Positions 1-12,891 of a stretch of DNA of 64,000 nucleotides are shown here, piece after piece. This DNA is from Bacillus sp. A301a_S52. GTDB lineage: Bacteria > Bacillota > Bacilli > Bacillales > Salisediminibacteriaceae. The notes below the pieces were generated by a model. That model saw only the letters and a program-made list of their open reading frames with translations. It did not search any database and was not told the DNA's origin. The DNA lies in assembly GCA_024701455.1 (NCBI GenBank), contig JABXYP010000001.1, forward strand, positions 3,662,001-3,726,000, given 5' to 3'. Position 1 is the first letter of the stretch. The number at the start of each line of letters is the position of its first letter. A program made the position numbers and the translations under genes.

Positions 1-2227
<2,227 letters not shown>

Positions 2228-3412
2228 TTATTTATCGTTTAATGCCACAACACCCGGGAGCTCTTTACCTTCGATGAACTCTAGGGAAGCACCGCCACCT
2301 GTTGAGATGTGGTCCATTTTATCAGCGTAGTCAAATTTTTCAACAGCTGCTGCAGAGTCACCACCACCAATAACGGTATACGTACTATCTGCATCTGCTA
2401 AAGCTTCTGCCACACCCTTCGTTCCTTGAGCGAATTTTTCCATTTCAAAAACACCCATAGGTCCGTTCCAGATGACAAGCTTAGAATTTTTCACTACGTC
2501 ACGATATGTCTCAAGTGTTTTAGGACCAATATCTAATGCTTGCCAATCCGCTGGAATCGCATCGATGGCAACGACTTGTGTATTAGCATCCTCGCCAAAC
2601 TTATCAGCGATAACACCGTCGATAGGCATATAGAATTTAACACCTTTCTTTTCAGCTTTCTCCATGAACTGCTTCGCTAAATCAATTTTATCTTCTTCTA
2701 GTAAGGATTGGCCAATTTCGTGCCCTTGCGCTTTAATGAACGTATAGGCAAGTCCACCACCGATGATCAGATTATCAACCTTGTCTAGAAGATTATCGAT
2801 CACACCGATTTTATCCTTAACTTTTGCCCCACCGATGATGGCTGTAAATGGACGCTCTGGATTGGCCATTGCTTTTCCAAGTACTTCTAGTTCCTTTTCC
2901 ATCAAAAGACCTGCTACAGCTGGAAGGTGCTTTGCAATCCCTTCTGTAGAAGCGTGAGCACGGTGGGCAGCACCAAATGCATCATTTACATAAACATCAG
3001 CAAGCTCTGCCATTTGTTTCGCAAGATCTCCATCATTTTTCTCTTCCCCTGATTCAAAACGGACATTCTCAATTAATACAACTTCGCCGTCGCTTAATTG
3101 TGAAACGGCTTTTTGTGGTTCTTCTCCCACAACCGTATCAGTTTTAATAACAGATTGTCCAAGTAAATCACTTAAGCGCTTTGCTACAGGGTCTAATCTT
3201 AGTTCATCAACTGCTTCGCCTTTAGGACGACCTAAGTGGCTTGCAAGAATCACTTTAGCGCCTTTTTCAATAAGGTGCTTAATTGTAGGAAGTGCAGCAC
3301 GAATACGCGTATCGTCCGTTACTTCTCCGTTACTCATCGGTACGTTAAAGTCCACACGGCAAAATACGCGCTTTCCTTTTACATCTATATCTCTAATTGA
3401 TTTTTTATTCAT
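2228..3412 (-). CDS. pgk: phosphoglycerate kinase
   Basis: Transfers phosphate from 1,3-bisphosphoglycerate to ADP, an ATP-yielding step of glycolysis. The 394-residue length is normal for the two-domain enzyme. Visible are the N-terminal [19 protein letters not shown] substrate segment, SHLGRPKG, the [11 protein letters not shown] motif, GGAKVKDKI and the C-terminal nucleotide site [10 protein letters not shown] with STGGGASLE. The gene is third in the order cggR-gapA-pgk, separated from gapA by 140 bp holding a strong hairpin that may set different transcript levels for the upstream and downstream parts. Confidence 0.99.
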   Translation of the reverse strand: MNKKSIRDIDVKGKRVFCRVDFNVPMSNGEVTDDTRIRAALPTIKHLIEKGAKVILASHLGRPKGEAVDELRLDPVAKRLSDLLGQSVIKTDTVVGEEPQKAVSQLSDGEVVLIENVRFESGEEKNDGDLAKQMAELADVYVNDAFGAAHRAHASTEGIAKHLPAVAGLLMEKELEVLGKAMANPERPFTAIIGGAKVKDKIGVIDNLLDKVDNLIIGGGLAYTFIKAQGHEIGQSLLEEDKIDLAKQFMEKAEKKGVKFYMPIDGVIADKFGEDANTQVVAIDAIPADWQALDIGPKTLETYRDVVKNSKLVIWNGPMGVFEMEKFAQGTKGVAEALADADSTYTVIGGGDSAAAVEKFDYADKMDHISTGGGASLEFIEGKELPGVVALNDK

Positions 3413-3482
3413 CGGAAGTTGCCTCCTTTAGGGTGGGTCAAGTGTCTGTAAAAAATTAGATAAAAGATCCCCAGGCAATAAG

Positions 3483-3517
3483 TTAAAGGAGACAGGACAC
3501 GTGCCCGTCTCCTTTAA
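3483..3517 (-). terminator. hairpin between gapA and pgk (attenuator or partial terminator)
   Basis: An 11-bp perfect stem (3483-3493 with 3507-3517) encloses a loop that itself has a CACGTG palindrome. On the minus strand it is followed by AACTTATTG, not a clean U-run. It is therefore better read as a leaky terminator or as an RNA-stabilising 3' end for gapA than as a full stop. Confidence 0.6.
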
Positions 3518-3552
3518 AATGGCGAACGCCAGGATCGATAAATCGTCTTAAC

Positions 3553-4602
<1,050 letters not shown>

Positions 4603-4603
4603 T

Positions 4604-4630
4604 CAAAGGGAAAGAAATAAAATCCCTTGA
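4604..4630 (-). other. stem-loop in the cggR-gapA intergenic RNA
   Basis: An 8-bp stem with one bulge and an AU-rich loop lies about 45 bases before gapA. In B. subtilis the cggR-gapA mRNA is cleaved near the end of cggR and a 5' hairpin protects the gapA message. This stem sits in the equivalent place. The function is inferred from position only. Confidence 0.4.
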
Positions 4631-4677
4631 ATAAAAACACCTGTATTTCCTATTATCTAATATAGTCTGATCTAAAC

Positions 4678-5700
4678 TTATTTTTTTAACAGCGCTCTTG
4701 CTGCCCCTTCATCAGTGACAAGTGTCTGGCTCGGTCTCTGCTTCATATAGGCGTCAATCGCTCGCGCCTTTGATGCGCCACCTGCTATGGAAATAATGGT
4801 TGGAATACTTTCCAAATCCTCAAGCTGTAAGCCAATGGTTCGGACCTTATGTATAATGTCTCCTGTGTGATTAAAATAATAACCGAATGCTTCTGCAACT
4901 GCATTTTTTTCATGCAATTTTTTTAACACATCAGTGGACGAATTGCGTCTGACTGCCATCGTTTCAGCTTCTCCAATGCCATGAATAACCAATGTGGCTG
5001 AATGGATGAGTTCAAGTATTTCTTGAACTGAAGGCTCACTTACGAGAGATTCATATGCTTCCTTACTCAGTTGGTCAGGAACATGCAGTAACTTATAAGT
5101 CCCCATCGCTTTTCTCGCCATTGTAGCACATATCGTGTTAGCCTGATTTTCAACCTGTTCACCAAGGCCACCTCTAGCTGGAACAAAAAGCGTTTCTTTT
5201 AAATCTGAGTCTGGTATAAGCATTTCTGCCACGGCTGCTACAGATGTGCCTCCTGTGACAGCAATAATATTATTATGTGGCGATAGGTTCTGTTTAATGA
5301 GGTTGACACAAGCGCGCCCCATTTCTTTTTGAACCCATGGATACTCATCACTATCCCCGGGAACAATATGAACCTCATTAACATTTAATTTACTTTTTAA
5401 CTCTTCTTCCATTGTCCTTGTATGAAAGACGTCCTTCATAACTACTTCCAGCTGACCAAGTAAATTATTCCCCTCATGGGATAATGTCATTCCAGTTGAA
5501 GCAAAATCAACGAGACCTTGATCTTTAAGGAAGGTTACTTCGCTTCGTAAAACTCTTTCTGACATTTCTAAATTACTGGCTAGCGTGCGCCGCCCAATGG
5601 GTTGCATTAAGCGGATAAACCGTAATATACGGTAACGTTGCCCGAGAACATCTACTAAGTCAGGCAATAATTTTTTTTGCAAGTCTAACAGCATGTTCAT
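4678..5700 (-). CDS. cggR: central glycolytic genes regulator, SorC/DeoR type repressor
   Basis: Represses the gapA operon including itself; fructose 1,6-bisphosphate is the inducer. The protein has an N-terminal winged helix (PIGRRTLASNLEMSERVLRSEVTFLKDQGLV, cited here as roughly residues 32 to 62) and a C-terminal sugar-phosphate-binding domain of SorC type with TGGTSVAAVAEM and ISIAGGASKA segments. I chose the ATG at 5700 (MNMLLDLQ) because AAGGAGA lies 7 bases upstream; an in-frame ATG 18 bases earlier has no comparable site. The length of 340 residues matches the family. It is the first gene of the operon and lies 117 bp before gapA. Confidence 0.96.
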   Translation of the reverse strand: MNMLLDLQKKLLPDLVDVLGQRYRILRFIRLMQPIGRRTLASNLEMSERVLRSEVTFLKDQGLVDFASTGMTLSHEGNNLLGQLEVVMKDVFHTRTMEEELKSKLNVNEVHIVPGDSDEYPWVQKEMGRACVNLIKQNLSPHNNIIAVTGGTSVAAVAEMLIPDSDLKETLFVPARGGLGEQVENQANTICATMARKAMGTYKLLHVPDQLSKEAYESLVSEPSVQEILELIHSATLVIHGIGEAETMAVRRNSSTDVLKKLHEKNAVAEAFGYYFNHTGDIIHKVRTIGLQLEDLESIPTIISIAGGASKARAIDAYMKQRPSQTLVTDEGAARALLKK

Positions 5701-5731
5701 CGGTATTCTCCTTTTCATCGCTCAAATTATC

Positions 5732-5769
5732 GGGACTCATAAGGTCCCTTATAGACATATTATGTCCCA
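5732..5769 (-). promoter_or_regulatory. CggR operator
   Basis: Read on the minus strand there are two direct repeats of GGGAC-N6-TGTC/AGTC, with the second GGGAC five bases after the first half. This is the same layout and spacing as the B. subtilis CggR operator (CGGGAC-N6-TGTC twice). It lies 32 bases before the cggR start, which fits an operator downstream of the promoter acting as a road-block. I could not assign the promoter itself with confidence. Confidence 0.8.
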
Positions 5770-6187
5770 CCCAGGCGAAAAAAAGACCCTTTCATTTAAA
5801 ACAACCACGATGGTACGTAATAGATAAGCGTAAAATTTCCTAACAGTTATTTACACCATACTTTTACTACGTGCATTTTTATTGTAGCAAGGAAAAGGAA
5901 TGTTAGCAACAATTAGCAATAAGTTTGTTTGTGAACATTTTGTAACTAAATGAATGTCACTATTGAACAAACAAGTAAATAATATAGTTACAATCACATG
6001 ATCGTATTAAAAAGGCAAGCAGTGCAAAACGAGACGTCCCTTGGGAGCAGAGGCGTCTGAAGATCCAAAGATACGAAAGGCATTTTCTGCTCATATTGCT
6101 GAAAACGCCCCCTCGAGAAGCAGGCCTCTGTAACGTAAGAGCACTTTATTAGTCATTTTTAGGTGTATTTGGGTTTATGCCAGTGAT
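5770..6187. other. non-coding region upstream of cggR with a candidate folded element (6048-6130)
   Basis: No gene is visible. Part of it should hold the cggR promoter. Between 6048 and 6130 there is a nested arrangement: a 7-bp outer stem (6048-6054 with 6124-6130) around a 9-bp inner stem (6079-6087 with 6101-6109). The single mismatch of the inner stem becomes a G-U pair if the RNA is read from the minus strand. A further GACG/CGTC hairpin at about 6031-6058 would compete with the outer stem. Confidence 0.35.
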
Positions 6188-6436
6188 TTATACTGAAAAT
6201 AAAAGATGGATTTTTTCTTCTAAGTGATTAAAAGAGATAATTCCTTCATCTAAGACAGTGCCGTCCTCAGTTTCAATAACAGGAATACGAATCTGATATT
6301 TTTCAAGCCATTCATCCTGAGTATAAATGTCCCTTTCTTCAATTGAAAAGTGATGTTTGTTTTGTAATTTTTGAAGTGTCTCGAGGCCCTCAACACATAA
6401 TGAACAGTCCTTCTTTGTATAAAAATAAATAGTCAA
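6188..6436 (-). CDS. glutaredoxin-like small thiol protein
   Basis: 82 residues with a thioredoxin-fold start (MTIYFYTKKDCSLC) carrying a CxxC redox pair at residues 11-14, then a beta-alpha pattern and the cis-Pro segment RIPVIE that contacts substrates in this fold. It is a short cytoplasmic dithiol protein of the glutaredoxin family; substrate unknown. It starts 14 bp after rpoN and is probably co-transcribed with it, an arrangement common in related genomes. No specific pathway can be deduced. Confidence 0.8.
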   Translation of the reverse strand: MTIYFYTKKDCSLCVEGLETLQKLQNKHHFSIEERDIYTQDEWLEKYQIRIPVIETEDGTVLDEGIISFNHLEEKIHLLFSV

Positions 6437-6450
6437 TTTAAATCGCTCCT

Positions 6451-7785
6451 TTATGAAAACCGTTTGCGTTGAGAAGAAGTAGCAATATTCAATTCTTCTC
6501 TATATTTAGCAACGGTCCTTCTTGACACATTCATAAAATGCTCTTCTTTTAGAATGTCAGCTATTTTTTGATCGGATAATGGTTTTTGTTTGTTTTCTTC
6601 TTCAATTAAGCGCTTTAAATAAATTTTTACACGTTCTGAAGAAGCTGTTGAGAATGTTTTTCTCCCCACAGCAGCTTTAAAAAAGTATTTTAATTCATAA
6701 AGGCCCCAAGAAGTTTGGACATATTTTTTCACAGTAGCTCTCGACACTGTTGATTCGTGAACGCCAACTTCTAATGATATATCTTTTAAGGTCAGTGGTT
6801 TTAAGTAGGCAGGACCATGCTTAAAGAAACTGTACTGTTTCTGAACAATACACTTCATCACTTTCAAGATTGTCTGCTGGCGTTGGTCAATACTGCGATT
6901 AATCCATTGTACCTGATCGTACTTCTGTTTCATATACGTTTGAACATGCTGTTCTTGATTTGTCAGCAGACGTTTATAGTCACGATTAATTCGAATCTTT
7001 GGTCTGCTCTCTTCATTTAAACTCACTATAAATCTATCATTTATTTGTGACACTGTGACATCTGGTACGACATACCGGGCCGGTTCCTTGTGAAAGAGCG
7101 CCCCTGGTTTCGGATTTAAAGTTTGAATAAAATCAGCTACATACTGCACTTCTTCCAATGACACATTTTCTTTTTTAGCAATATCCTTATATTTATTTTT
7201 GGCTAAAAGATCCAAGTGGTTTTTTATAACCGACTCAGTAAGAGGATCTTTAACTTCCATGTGAGTAAGTTGGATTAATAAACATTCTTTCAAGTTCCAA
7301 GCTCCTATGCCATATGGTTCAAGTGATTGAAGGATCGCAATCCCTTGCTGAACATCAGCGATACATTCTGTCATATCTTCTGCCAGTTCCGCCGCTGAAT
7401 GAGCTAAATAACCATTCTCATCTAAGCTTAAAGAAAGGTAGGTGACAATACGTCTCATATGTTCAGTTAAGTTCATTAAGCCAATCTGGTTTAACACATA
7501 ATCTTGCAACCCCTCTGTCTCATCACTTACATGATCTAGCAAGGAATAATCATTTTCACCTTGATGAAAAGAGGAATAATCATGTATTGAAAATCTATCT
7601 TGCGTGCCCATTTCTGTCACGACTTCATTTGTAAAGTCCATCAAAGGATTTTCAAGCTGTTGTTCATGTAAGTAAGCGTTTAGCTCTGAAACGGAATATT
7701 GGAGAATGGTTATAGCTTGTCGAAGTTCATTCGTCATGATTAGTTTCATTGATTGCTGCTGATATAATCCAAAATCCATACTCAT
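6451..7785 (-). CDS. rpoN: RNA polymerase sigma-54 factor (SigL)
   Basis: Directs RNA polymerase to -24/-12 promoters that need an enhancer-binding ATPase. The 444-residue protein has the Gln/Leu-rich activator-contact region at its N-terminus (about residues 8-48), a core-binding middle, a helix-turn-helix near LKDISLEVGVHESTVSRA, and the diagnostic RpoN box RRTVAKYRE at about residues 422-430. All defining parts are present. In Bacillus its regulons include levan, arginine, acetoin and branched-chain amino acid use. No partner enhancer-binding protein and no clear -24/-12 promoter is visible in this window. Confidence 0.96.
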   Translation of the reverse strand: MSMDFGLYQQQSMKLIMTNELRQAITILQYSVSELNAYLHEQQLENPLMDFTNEVVTEMGTQDRFSIHDYSSFHQGENDYSLLDHVSDETEGLQDYVLNQIGLMNLTEHMRRIVTYLSLSLDENGYLAHSAAELAEDMTECIADVQQGIAILQSLEPYGIGAWNLKECLLIQLTHMEVKDPLTESVIKNHLDLLAKNKYKDIAKKENVSLEEVQYVADFIQTLNPKPGALFHKEPARYVVPDVTVSQINDRFIVSLNEESRPKIRINRDYKRLLTNQEQHVQTYMKQKYDQVQWINRSIDQRQQTILKVMKCIVQKQYSFFKHGPAYLKPLTLKDISLEVGVHESTVSRATVKKYVQTSWGLYELKYFFKAAVGRKTFSTASSERVKIYLKRLIEEENKQKPLSDQKIADILKEEHFMNVSRRTVAKYREELNIATSSQRKRFS

Positions 7786-8327
7786 CCGATCAAGCCCCCT
7801 TCACCTTATTATACATGATCTGATCTCTTGTTTGTGGCTTAGCGACGAGGTTTTAATAGGATTTCACTATTTCTATGTTAACTAATTTAACAACGTACGT
7901 CTGTAGCTTAATTCCTGTATTTTAGGAAGAATGAACCGTGTAAAGTCTTTAAACTCGTTACCTATAATGGTTCTAAAATTATTGTCTCTCTCCCGTATAA
8001 AACGAACTATATGCTCCCCTATACTCATTCAATTCCAAAACAATTAGTTTAAAACAATATTCTCATACATGATGACAAGAAGCATTTCACCTATACTCAT
8101 CCTCGGTCATCTCTAACAAGTAATGCTTATGTTCAAAAGTATTCACTTTTGATATATCAATTAAAGCTAGAATGAAGATAGCGTATACCTTAAATAGAGA
8201 AGGAAGTCACTATGGACTAGCTGATGATTTTCCTCTACACAATTTATCTATAGGGTCTCATGGTAAGACCGTTAACATATAATTAAATGGCTAAAAATTG
8301 TTTGTAAAACGATGTGTTGAGTTAACT
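7786..8327. other. gene-poor divergent region between rpoN and clpP
   Basis: No convincing gene is seen. A 36-codon plus-strand reading frame near 8172 lacks a ribosome site. An 11-base match to the left end of the repeat family (ATAAAACGAAC) occurs at about 7996, possibly a dead fragment. The rpoN promoter must lie here but I cannot assign it. Confidence 0.4.
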
Positions 8328-8485
8328 ATAAAACGAACCTTCAATCAGTGGGAGTTTTCGCTCTTCTCCCACTGATTGGTAGTTGAGTTAATCAGGACAT
8401 TAGCGTCCGTTATCTCCCGCCTAAATAGATTATCTCTGCTCTCTATTTTGAGCCGGGAGTTTTACGGACGATTATCTGTGATAAA
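8328..8485 (+). repeat. two-hairpin intergenic repeat, copy R1 (complete)
   Basis: This copy best shows the consensus. It starts at ATAAAACGAACC and ends at CTGTGATAAA. Hairpin 1 is a perfect 12-bp stem (8343-8354 with 8366-8377). Hairpin 2 is long: an outer stem CGTCCGT/ACGGACG, a middle CTCCCG/CGGGAG and an AT-rich inner AAATAG/CTATTT, separated by small internal loops. It lies upstream of the clpP promoter in a divergent region. No open reading frame is conserved between copies. Confidence 0.9.
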
Positions 8486-8569
8486 AAGATCAAAGGTTGT
8501 TTGAAACTAAACAAGAACGGTTATGATGAAACTGGGAGTACGAAACAGATTTATTTGTAATGTAAAATA

Positions 8570-8600
8570 TTTGACCTTCATTGACCATTAAGGTTATGAT
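8570..8600 (+). promoter_or_regulatory. clpP promoter overlapped by a CtsR operator
   Basis: TTTGACC-TTC-ATTGACC (8570-8586) matches the reverse form of the CtsR heptad repeat (A/GGTCAAA-N3-A/GGTCAAA) with correct 3-base spacing. TTGACC at 8571-8576 and TATGAT at 8595-8600, 18 bp apart, form a sigma-A promoter, so bound CtsR would block polymerase. The predicted leader to the clpP start is long, about 225 bases. Confidence 0.8.
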
Positions 8601-8832
8601 GGTAGCATAATTAGAAGTCGTGTTTGGCTCATTCGCTTTAGTTAGCATACTCTAAGCCATTTTAGCGCGATTCTAACGACATAAGTGAAAAAATGTTACG
8701 GTTACCTGAAGTTTGTTAGGAGCAAGATTCTTTTTCACTGAGCTTTATTTAACATTACTTAAATAGACATTCTTATAATTAAGTATGTCTGCAATCACGT
8801 TTATTTTACGAACAAAAAAGGAGGAACTAATT

Positions 8833-9429
8833 ATGAATCTAGTCCCAACGGTTATTGAACAAACAAATCGTGGAGAGCGAGCATACGATATTTATTCCCG
8901 TCTCTTGAAAGACCGAATTATTATGTTAGGAACACCGATTGACGATACTGTGTCAAACTCTATTGTGGCACAATTGCTGTTTCTTGCTGCTGATGATCCT
9001 GAGAAAGATATTTCGCTCTATATTAATAGTCCGGGTGGTTCAATTACAGCTGGAATGGCGATCTATGACACCATGCAATTCATCGGTCCTAAAGTTCAAA
9101 CGATTTGTATCGGTATGGCGGCATCTATGGGAGCCTTCTTACTTGCTGCTGGTGAACCTGGTAAGCGATTTGCGCTACCTAACAGTGAAGTAATGATTCA
9201 CCAACCATTAGGTGGTGCTCAAGGGCAAGCTTCAGATATTGAAATTCACGCTAAGCGTATCATCGAAATGAAAGAGAAGCTTAACCAAATCTTATCTGAA
9301 CGTACGGGACAACCAATTGAAACAATCCGAAAAGATACGGATCGCGATAACTTTATGGATGCCTTTGCTGCTAAAAAATATGGTTTAATTGATGAGGTTA
9401 TGGAAAAGAAAGCGGATATCACAAAATAA
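8833..9429 (+). CDS. clpP: ATP-dependent Clp protease proteolytic subunit
   Basis: A serine peptidase that forms the double-heptamer barrel fed by ClpX, ClpC or ClpE; it performs protein quality control and regulated proteolysis. From the ATG at 8833, preceded by AAAGGAGG, the protein has 198 residues, the family length. An upstream in-frame ATG would add 16 residues unlike any ClpP. Catalytic Ser is in [14 protein letters not shown], catalytic His in [12 protein letters not shown] and Asp in the DRDNFM segment. It is monocistronic, with a CtsR operator in front and a terminator behind. Confidence 0.99.
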   Translation: MNLVPTVIEQTNRGERAYDIYSRLLKDRIIMLGTPIDDTVSNSIVAQLLFLAADDPEKDISLYINSPGGSITAGMAIYDTMQFIGPKVQTICIGMAASMGAFLLAAGEPGKRFALPNSEVMIHQPLGGAQGQASDIEIHAKRIIEMKEKLNQILSERTGQPIETIRKDTDRDNFMDAFAAKKYGLIDEVMEKKADITK

Positions 9430-9441
9430 GATATGTGATTA

Positions 9442-9469
9442 AAAGAGAGCGGGAGATACCGCTCTCTTT
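9442..9469 (+). terminator. clpP terminator
   Basis: A perfect 11-bp stem (9442-9452 with 9459-9469) with a 6-base loop is followed by CTTT, starting 12 bases after the clpP stop. Confidence 0.85.
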
Positions 9470-9475
9470 CTTTGG

Positions 9476-9606
9476 ATAAAACGAAAATTCAATCAGTGGG
9501 AATTGAGTTAATTAAGACATTAGCGTCCGTTATTTCCCACCTAAATAGAGTTAGCTCACTCCTCTATGTTGAGGCGGGAGTTTTACGGACGCTTATCTGT
9601 GAAAAA
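9476..9606 (+). repeat. two-hairpin repeat, copy R2 (hairpin 1 broken)
   Basis: Starts with ATAAAACGAA and keeps the whole second hairpin (AGCGTCCGT ... ACGGACGCT with AAATAGAG/CTCTAT inside). It has lost about 35 bases covering the loop and right arm of hairpin 1. It lies between the convergent genes clpP and crh. The right end reads GTGAAAA rather than GTGATAAA. Confidence 0.85.
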
Positions 9607-9697
9607 ATTAAATAATCATGGCTACTACTGTGCATTGTCACCCTTAAACACTCTTTTCACCAAACCGAGCTTTAGCTTTTAAATGGCTTTGACTTGG

Positions 9698-9955
9698 CTA
9701 ATCCTCTTTTTCCATAAATGAAACTAATGTGTTAAGAGCAACTTGTTCATCCGGGCCTTCGGCTCTTAAAAGGACTTTTTTGTTAACCGCGGCCCCAAGA
9801 CTCATAATTCCCATTATGCTTTTAGCGTTAACATTTTTTCCATCCTTCTCAATAAATATATCGGAGGCAAACTTATTTGCTTCCTGTACAAATAATGCCG
9901 CTGGTCTAGCCTGTAGACCAGCTTTTCTTTTAATTGTGACTGTTTGTTCAACCAT
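9698..9955 (-). CDS. crh: HPr-like catabolite repression protein Crh
   Basis: A co-regulator for CcpA-dependent catabolite repression. The 85-residue HPr fold has Gln at position 15 (RKAGLQARPA) where HPr has the phosphoryl-accepting His, so it cannot take part in PTS phosphotransfer. It keeps Ser46 (NAKSIMGIMS), the site phosphorylated by HPr kinase, whose gene hprK is in this window. GGAGGAG stands before the ATG. It follows whiA closely, in the conserved order rapZ-glmR-whiA-crh. Confidence 0.97.
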   Translation of the reverse strand: MVEQTVTIKRKAGLQARPAALFVQEANKFASDIFIEKDGKNVNAKSIMGIMSLGAAVNKKVLLRAEGPDEQVALNTLVSFMEKED

Positions 9956-10025
9956 CCCTTTCTCCTCCTTCTTTATACCTTTCTATTCAAGCGCTTTCAT
10001 AGATGTGTAAGAAGAACAGGGGATA

Positions 10026-10967
10026 TTACACTTTTTCCCCTGCCCGAAGTTTATTAGCGAACTCTTCTATTTTCCGAAGGCGGTGATTGACACCTGATTT
10101 ACTGACTTTACCTCCAGAAACCATTTCTCCAAGCTCTTTTAATGTTACTTCCTGATGCTCTACCCTCAGTCTCGCTATTTCCTGTAGCTTCTCAGGAAGT
10201 GCTTCCAGCCCTACTTCTTCCTTAATATAGCGTATATTCTCAACTTGCCTTAATGCTGCTCCAACTGTTTTGTTTAAGTTTGCGGTCTCACAGTTCACCA
10301 ATCTGTTGACTGAGTTACGCATATCTTTCATGATTCTCACGTCTTCAAAGCGTAGTAAGGCTTGGTGAGCCCCAATAACATTAAGAAATTCGCTAATTTT
10401 CTCCCCTTCTTTTAAATACAAAATAAACCCTTTTTTTCTTTCAATCATTTTTGCACTAATATGGAACTGATCCATTAGCTCACACAATGAACGGTTATGT
10501 TCTTCATAAAGGGAGAAAATCTCCAAATGATAGGAGGAGGTTTCCGGATGATTCACTGAACCTCCCGCTAAAAAAGCCCCTCGCAAATATGATCGTTTAC
10601 AACAGTCTTTTTTCACTAGGTCATCTGATATTTCTCGTGTGAAAGCAAACGTATTATCGACAATATGAAGAGATTCAAGAATTTGTCTCGCATCTTTCGA
10701 TATTCTTACGACATAAACATTGTTTTTTTTCAAACGCATTTTTTTTCTAACTAGCAGCTCTACATGAACAGGAAAATGAGTTTTCAATAATGTGTAAATA
10801 CGTCGCGCAATTGCCGCATTTTCAGTTTGAATATCTAATGTAATTTGCATATTACGAATAGATATAGCTCCGTTCATTCGAATTAACGCTGCTAACTCCG
10901 CTTTTGAGCAGCAATCCTTCACATCCATTTGCGTTAGTTCTTTTTTTGTCATGGAAGCAAACGACAT
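10026..10967 (-). CDS. whiA: DNA-binding protein WhiA
   Basis: A DNA-binding protein found in most Gram-positive bacteria, linked in Bacillus to cell division and chromosome segregation. The 313-residue protein has an N-terminal LAGLIDADG-like domain ([17 protein letters not shown] region) without nuclease function and a C-terminal helix-turn-helix ([20 protein letters not shown], about residues 270-290). I start at MSFASMTKK because GGAGGTG lies 7 bases upstream and homologues begin this way; an in-frame ATG 21 bases earlier is less likely. It belongs to the rapZ-glmR-whiA-crh cluster. Confidence 0.95.
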   Translation of the reverse strand: MSFASMTKKELTQMDVKDCCSKAELAALIRMNGAISIRNMQITLDIQTENAAIARRIYTLLKTHFPVHVELLVRKKMRLKKNNVYVVRISKDARQILESLHIVDNTFAFTREISDDLVKKDCCKRSYLRGAFLAGGSVNHPETSSYHLEIFSLYEEHNRSLCELMDQFHISAKMIERKKGFILYLKEGEKISEFLNVIGAHQALLRFEDVRIMKDMRNSVNRLVNCETANLNKTVGAALRQVENIRYIKEEVGLEALPEKLQEIARLRVEHQEVTLKELGEMVSGGKVSKSGVNHRLRKIEEFANKLRAGEKV

Positions 10968-11033
10968 TAGTTTCACCTCCAATTTCAATAAACTGTGACA
11001 TTTTTTCTCATCTCATAATGAGTATGATGAGCA

Positions 11034-11978
11034 CTATAGTAAGGATACTAATCTTTGTGATACCTTTAATGCATCGTGCCTCAATAAGTCATTATCAAAA
11101 TATAAAAGGTCATCACCTATCATAAGTACATCTAACTCCTTTAATGCCTGTTCATCTAACGGAACTTCTGCTGCCCCTTCTTCTTTATAACGCTCCGCAT
11201 AAGAATACGGTATAGGCTGTTTATTAAATAATACCGCATCAACGATTGATTCTCCAATATGCTCATCAATCGCCTGAACATGATCTGACACTGTATAACC
11301 ATCTGTCTCTCCAGGTTGAGTCATGACATTGCATATATAAACTTTCATAGCATTTGCACGAAGGAGAGCTTCTTTCATCCCAGGGACAAGAAGGTTTGGG
11401 ATCACACTTGTGTATAGGCTGCCCGGTCCAAGGACAATTAAATCGGATTGCTCAATCGCTTGAAGTGCTTCTGGCATAGGTTGGGGATTTTTCGGTTCTA
11501 AGAACACACGTTTAATTTTCTTCCCAACCGTCGGAATATTTGATTCCCCTTCAGTTAAACTGCCATCTGTATACTCTGCAAATAAAGTGAGGTGCTCATT
11601 GGAAGCAGGTAAGACATTTCCTTTAACATTTAATACTCGACTGATTTCCTGTACCCCTTGGGCAAAATCGCCCGTGATGGAGGTCATTCCTGCTAACAGT
11701 AAGTTACCTAGTGAATGACCAGATAAACCATTTCCATCTTCAAAACGATGCTGGAAAAGTTCCTCTACAAGGGGTTCCACTTCTGATAAAGAGACTAAGA
11801 CATTGCGTATATCTCCAGGAGGCGGGATATTTAATTCCTTACGCAGTCTACCTGAACTTCCACCATCATCCGCAACTGTGACGATTGCAGAGATTTCAAC
11901 TGGAAATGTTTTTAAACCACGAAGGAGAACTGATAATCCAGTTCCTCCTCCAAGAACTGTTATTTTGGCTTTCTTCAC
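11034..11978 (-). CDS. glmR: UDP-sugar-binding regulator GlmR (YvcK)
   Basis: Binds UDP-GlcNAc and controls carbon flow into cell-wall precursors through GlmS in B. subtilis; needed for growth on gluconeogenic sources. The 314-residue CofD/UPF0052 protein begins with the glycine-rich [18 protein letters not shown]. It also carries [30 protein letters not shown] and LGPGSLYTS motifs. Its ATG overlaps the rapZ stop by 4 bases (ATGA), so the two are translationally coupled. Confidence 0.95.
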   Translation of the reverse strand: MKKAKITVLGGGTGLSVLLRGLKTFPVEISAIVTVADDGGSSGRLRKELNIPPPGDIRNVLVSLSEVEPLVEELFQHRFEDGNGLSGHSLGNLLLAGMTSITGDFAQGVQEISRVLNVKGNVLPASNEHLTLFAEYTDGSLTEGESNIPTVGKKIKRVFLEPKNPQPMPEALQAIEQSDLIVLGPGSLYTSVIPNLLVPGMKEALLRANAMKVYICNVMTQPGETDGYTVSDHVQAIDEHIGESIVDAVLFNKQPIPYSYAERYKEEGAAEVPLDEQALKELDVLMIGDDLLYFDNDLLRHDALKVSQRLVSLL

Positions 11979-12871
11979 GTCTCTCGTTTACCTTTTTCAG
12001 CATCCCGGTGTGTCACATACGTATAAAAGTCCAATTCAGAAAGTCGTTTTTTAAAATATTCAGCAAGTGTCACAGAGCGGTGTTTCCCCCCTGTACACCC
12101 AATGGCTAAAATAAGCTGACTTTTACCTTCCCGTTTGTAGTGAGGGAGCATATATTGCAATAGATCATCTAATTTTTGAATAAATTGCTGGGTTTCGTTC
12201 CATTTCAAAACATAATCTGACACTTCTTTATCAAGGCCCGTTTTCGGCCGCATATGATCGATATAATGCGGGTTTGGGAGAAAGCGTACATCAATAACTA
12301 AGTCTGCATCAATTGGTATCCCATGTTTATAGCCGAATGACAAGAGATGAACACTGAAAGTTTCCTTAGTCCCAGAAGAAAAACGTTGTATAATGCGTTC
12401 ACGTAATTCAAGCGGTTTAAGGTCACTTGTATCAATGATGATTTGTGCTTGACCTTTTAAATCATTTAAAATACGTCTTTCAGCTGTTATCCCTTCCAAA
12501 GGTCCACCACTCTCAGCAAGAGGATGAGACCGTCTTGTTTCTTTATAGCGCCTCACTAAAGTTGCGTCTTTGGAATCCAGGAAAACAATTTGTGGTGTGA
12601 CGGCTGAATCAGATGAAAGGGTATTAATTGATTCAAATAAATCATCAAAAAATTCTCGACCCCTCAAGTCAATGACGAGAGCGACCTTTTGCATTTTGCC
12701 TCCTGATCCTTCTACTAAATCAATAAACTTTGGAATTAAAGCTGGTGGCAGATTATCAACACAAAAATAACCCATATCTTCAAAGCTCTGTACGGCAACC
12801 GTTTTTCCAGCTCCTGACATCCCAGTAATAATGACTAATTCTATCTCGTTCATTAATCGTTTTTCTGTCAT
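11975..12871 (-). CDS. rapZ: RNase adapter / nucleotide-binding protein RapZ (YvcJ)
   Basis: A P-loop protein; in enterobacteria it guides RNase E to a small RNA controlling GlmS, and in B. subtilis YvcJ affects competence. The 298 residues include the Walker A motif [10 protein letters not shown] (near residue 15), [19 protein letters not shown]-type Walker [10 protein letters not shown] and the C-terminal CTGGKHRSV typical of the family. The ribosome site is GAGGGGA before the ATG. It is first of the four-gene overlap cluster and lies 20 bp after the Nudix gene. Confidence 0.95.
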   Translation of the reverse strand: MTEKRLMNEIELVIITGMSGAGKTVAVQSFEDMGYFCVDNLPPALIPKFIDLVEGSGGKMQKVALVIDLRGREFFDDLFESINTLSSDSAVTPQIVFLDSKDATLVRRYKETRRSHPLAESGGPLEGITAERRILNDLKGQAQIIIDTSDLKPLELRERIIQRFSSGTKETFSVHLLSFGYKHGIPIDADLVIDVRFLPNPHYIDHMRPKTGLDKEVSDYVLKWNETQQFIQKLDDLLQYMLPHYKREGKSQLILAIGCTGGKHRSVTLAEYFKKRLSELDFYTYVTHRDAEKGKRET

Positions 12872-12891
12872 GTGACTTCCCCTCGTCTTTC

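Noticed and set aside
7996..8006. ATAAAACGAAC match to the repeat left end
   Set aside because: Only 11 bases match and nothing of the hairpins follows, so it cannot be called a copy.
8172..8282. A 36-codon plus-strand frame in the rpoN-clpP gap
   Set aside because: No ribosome site, no recognisable similarity and short length.
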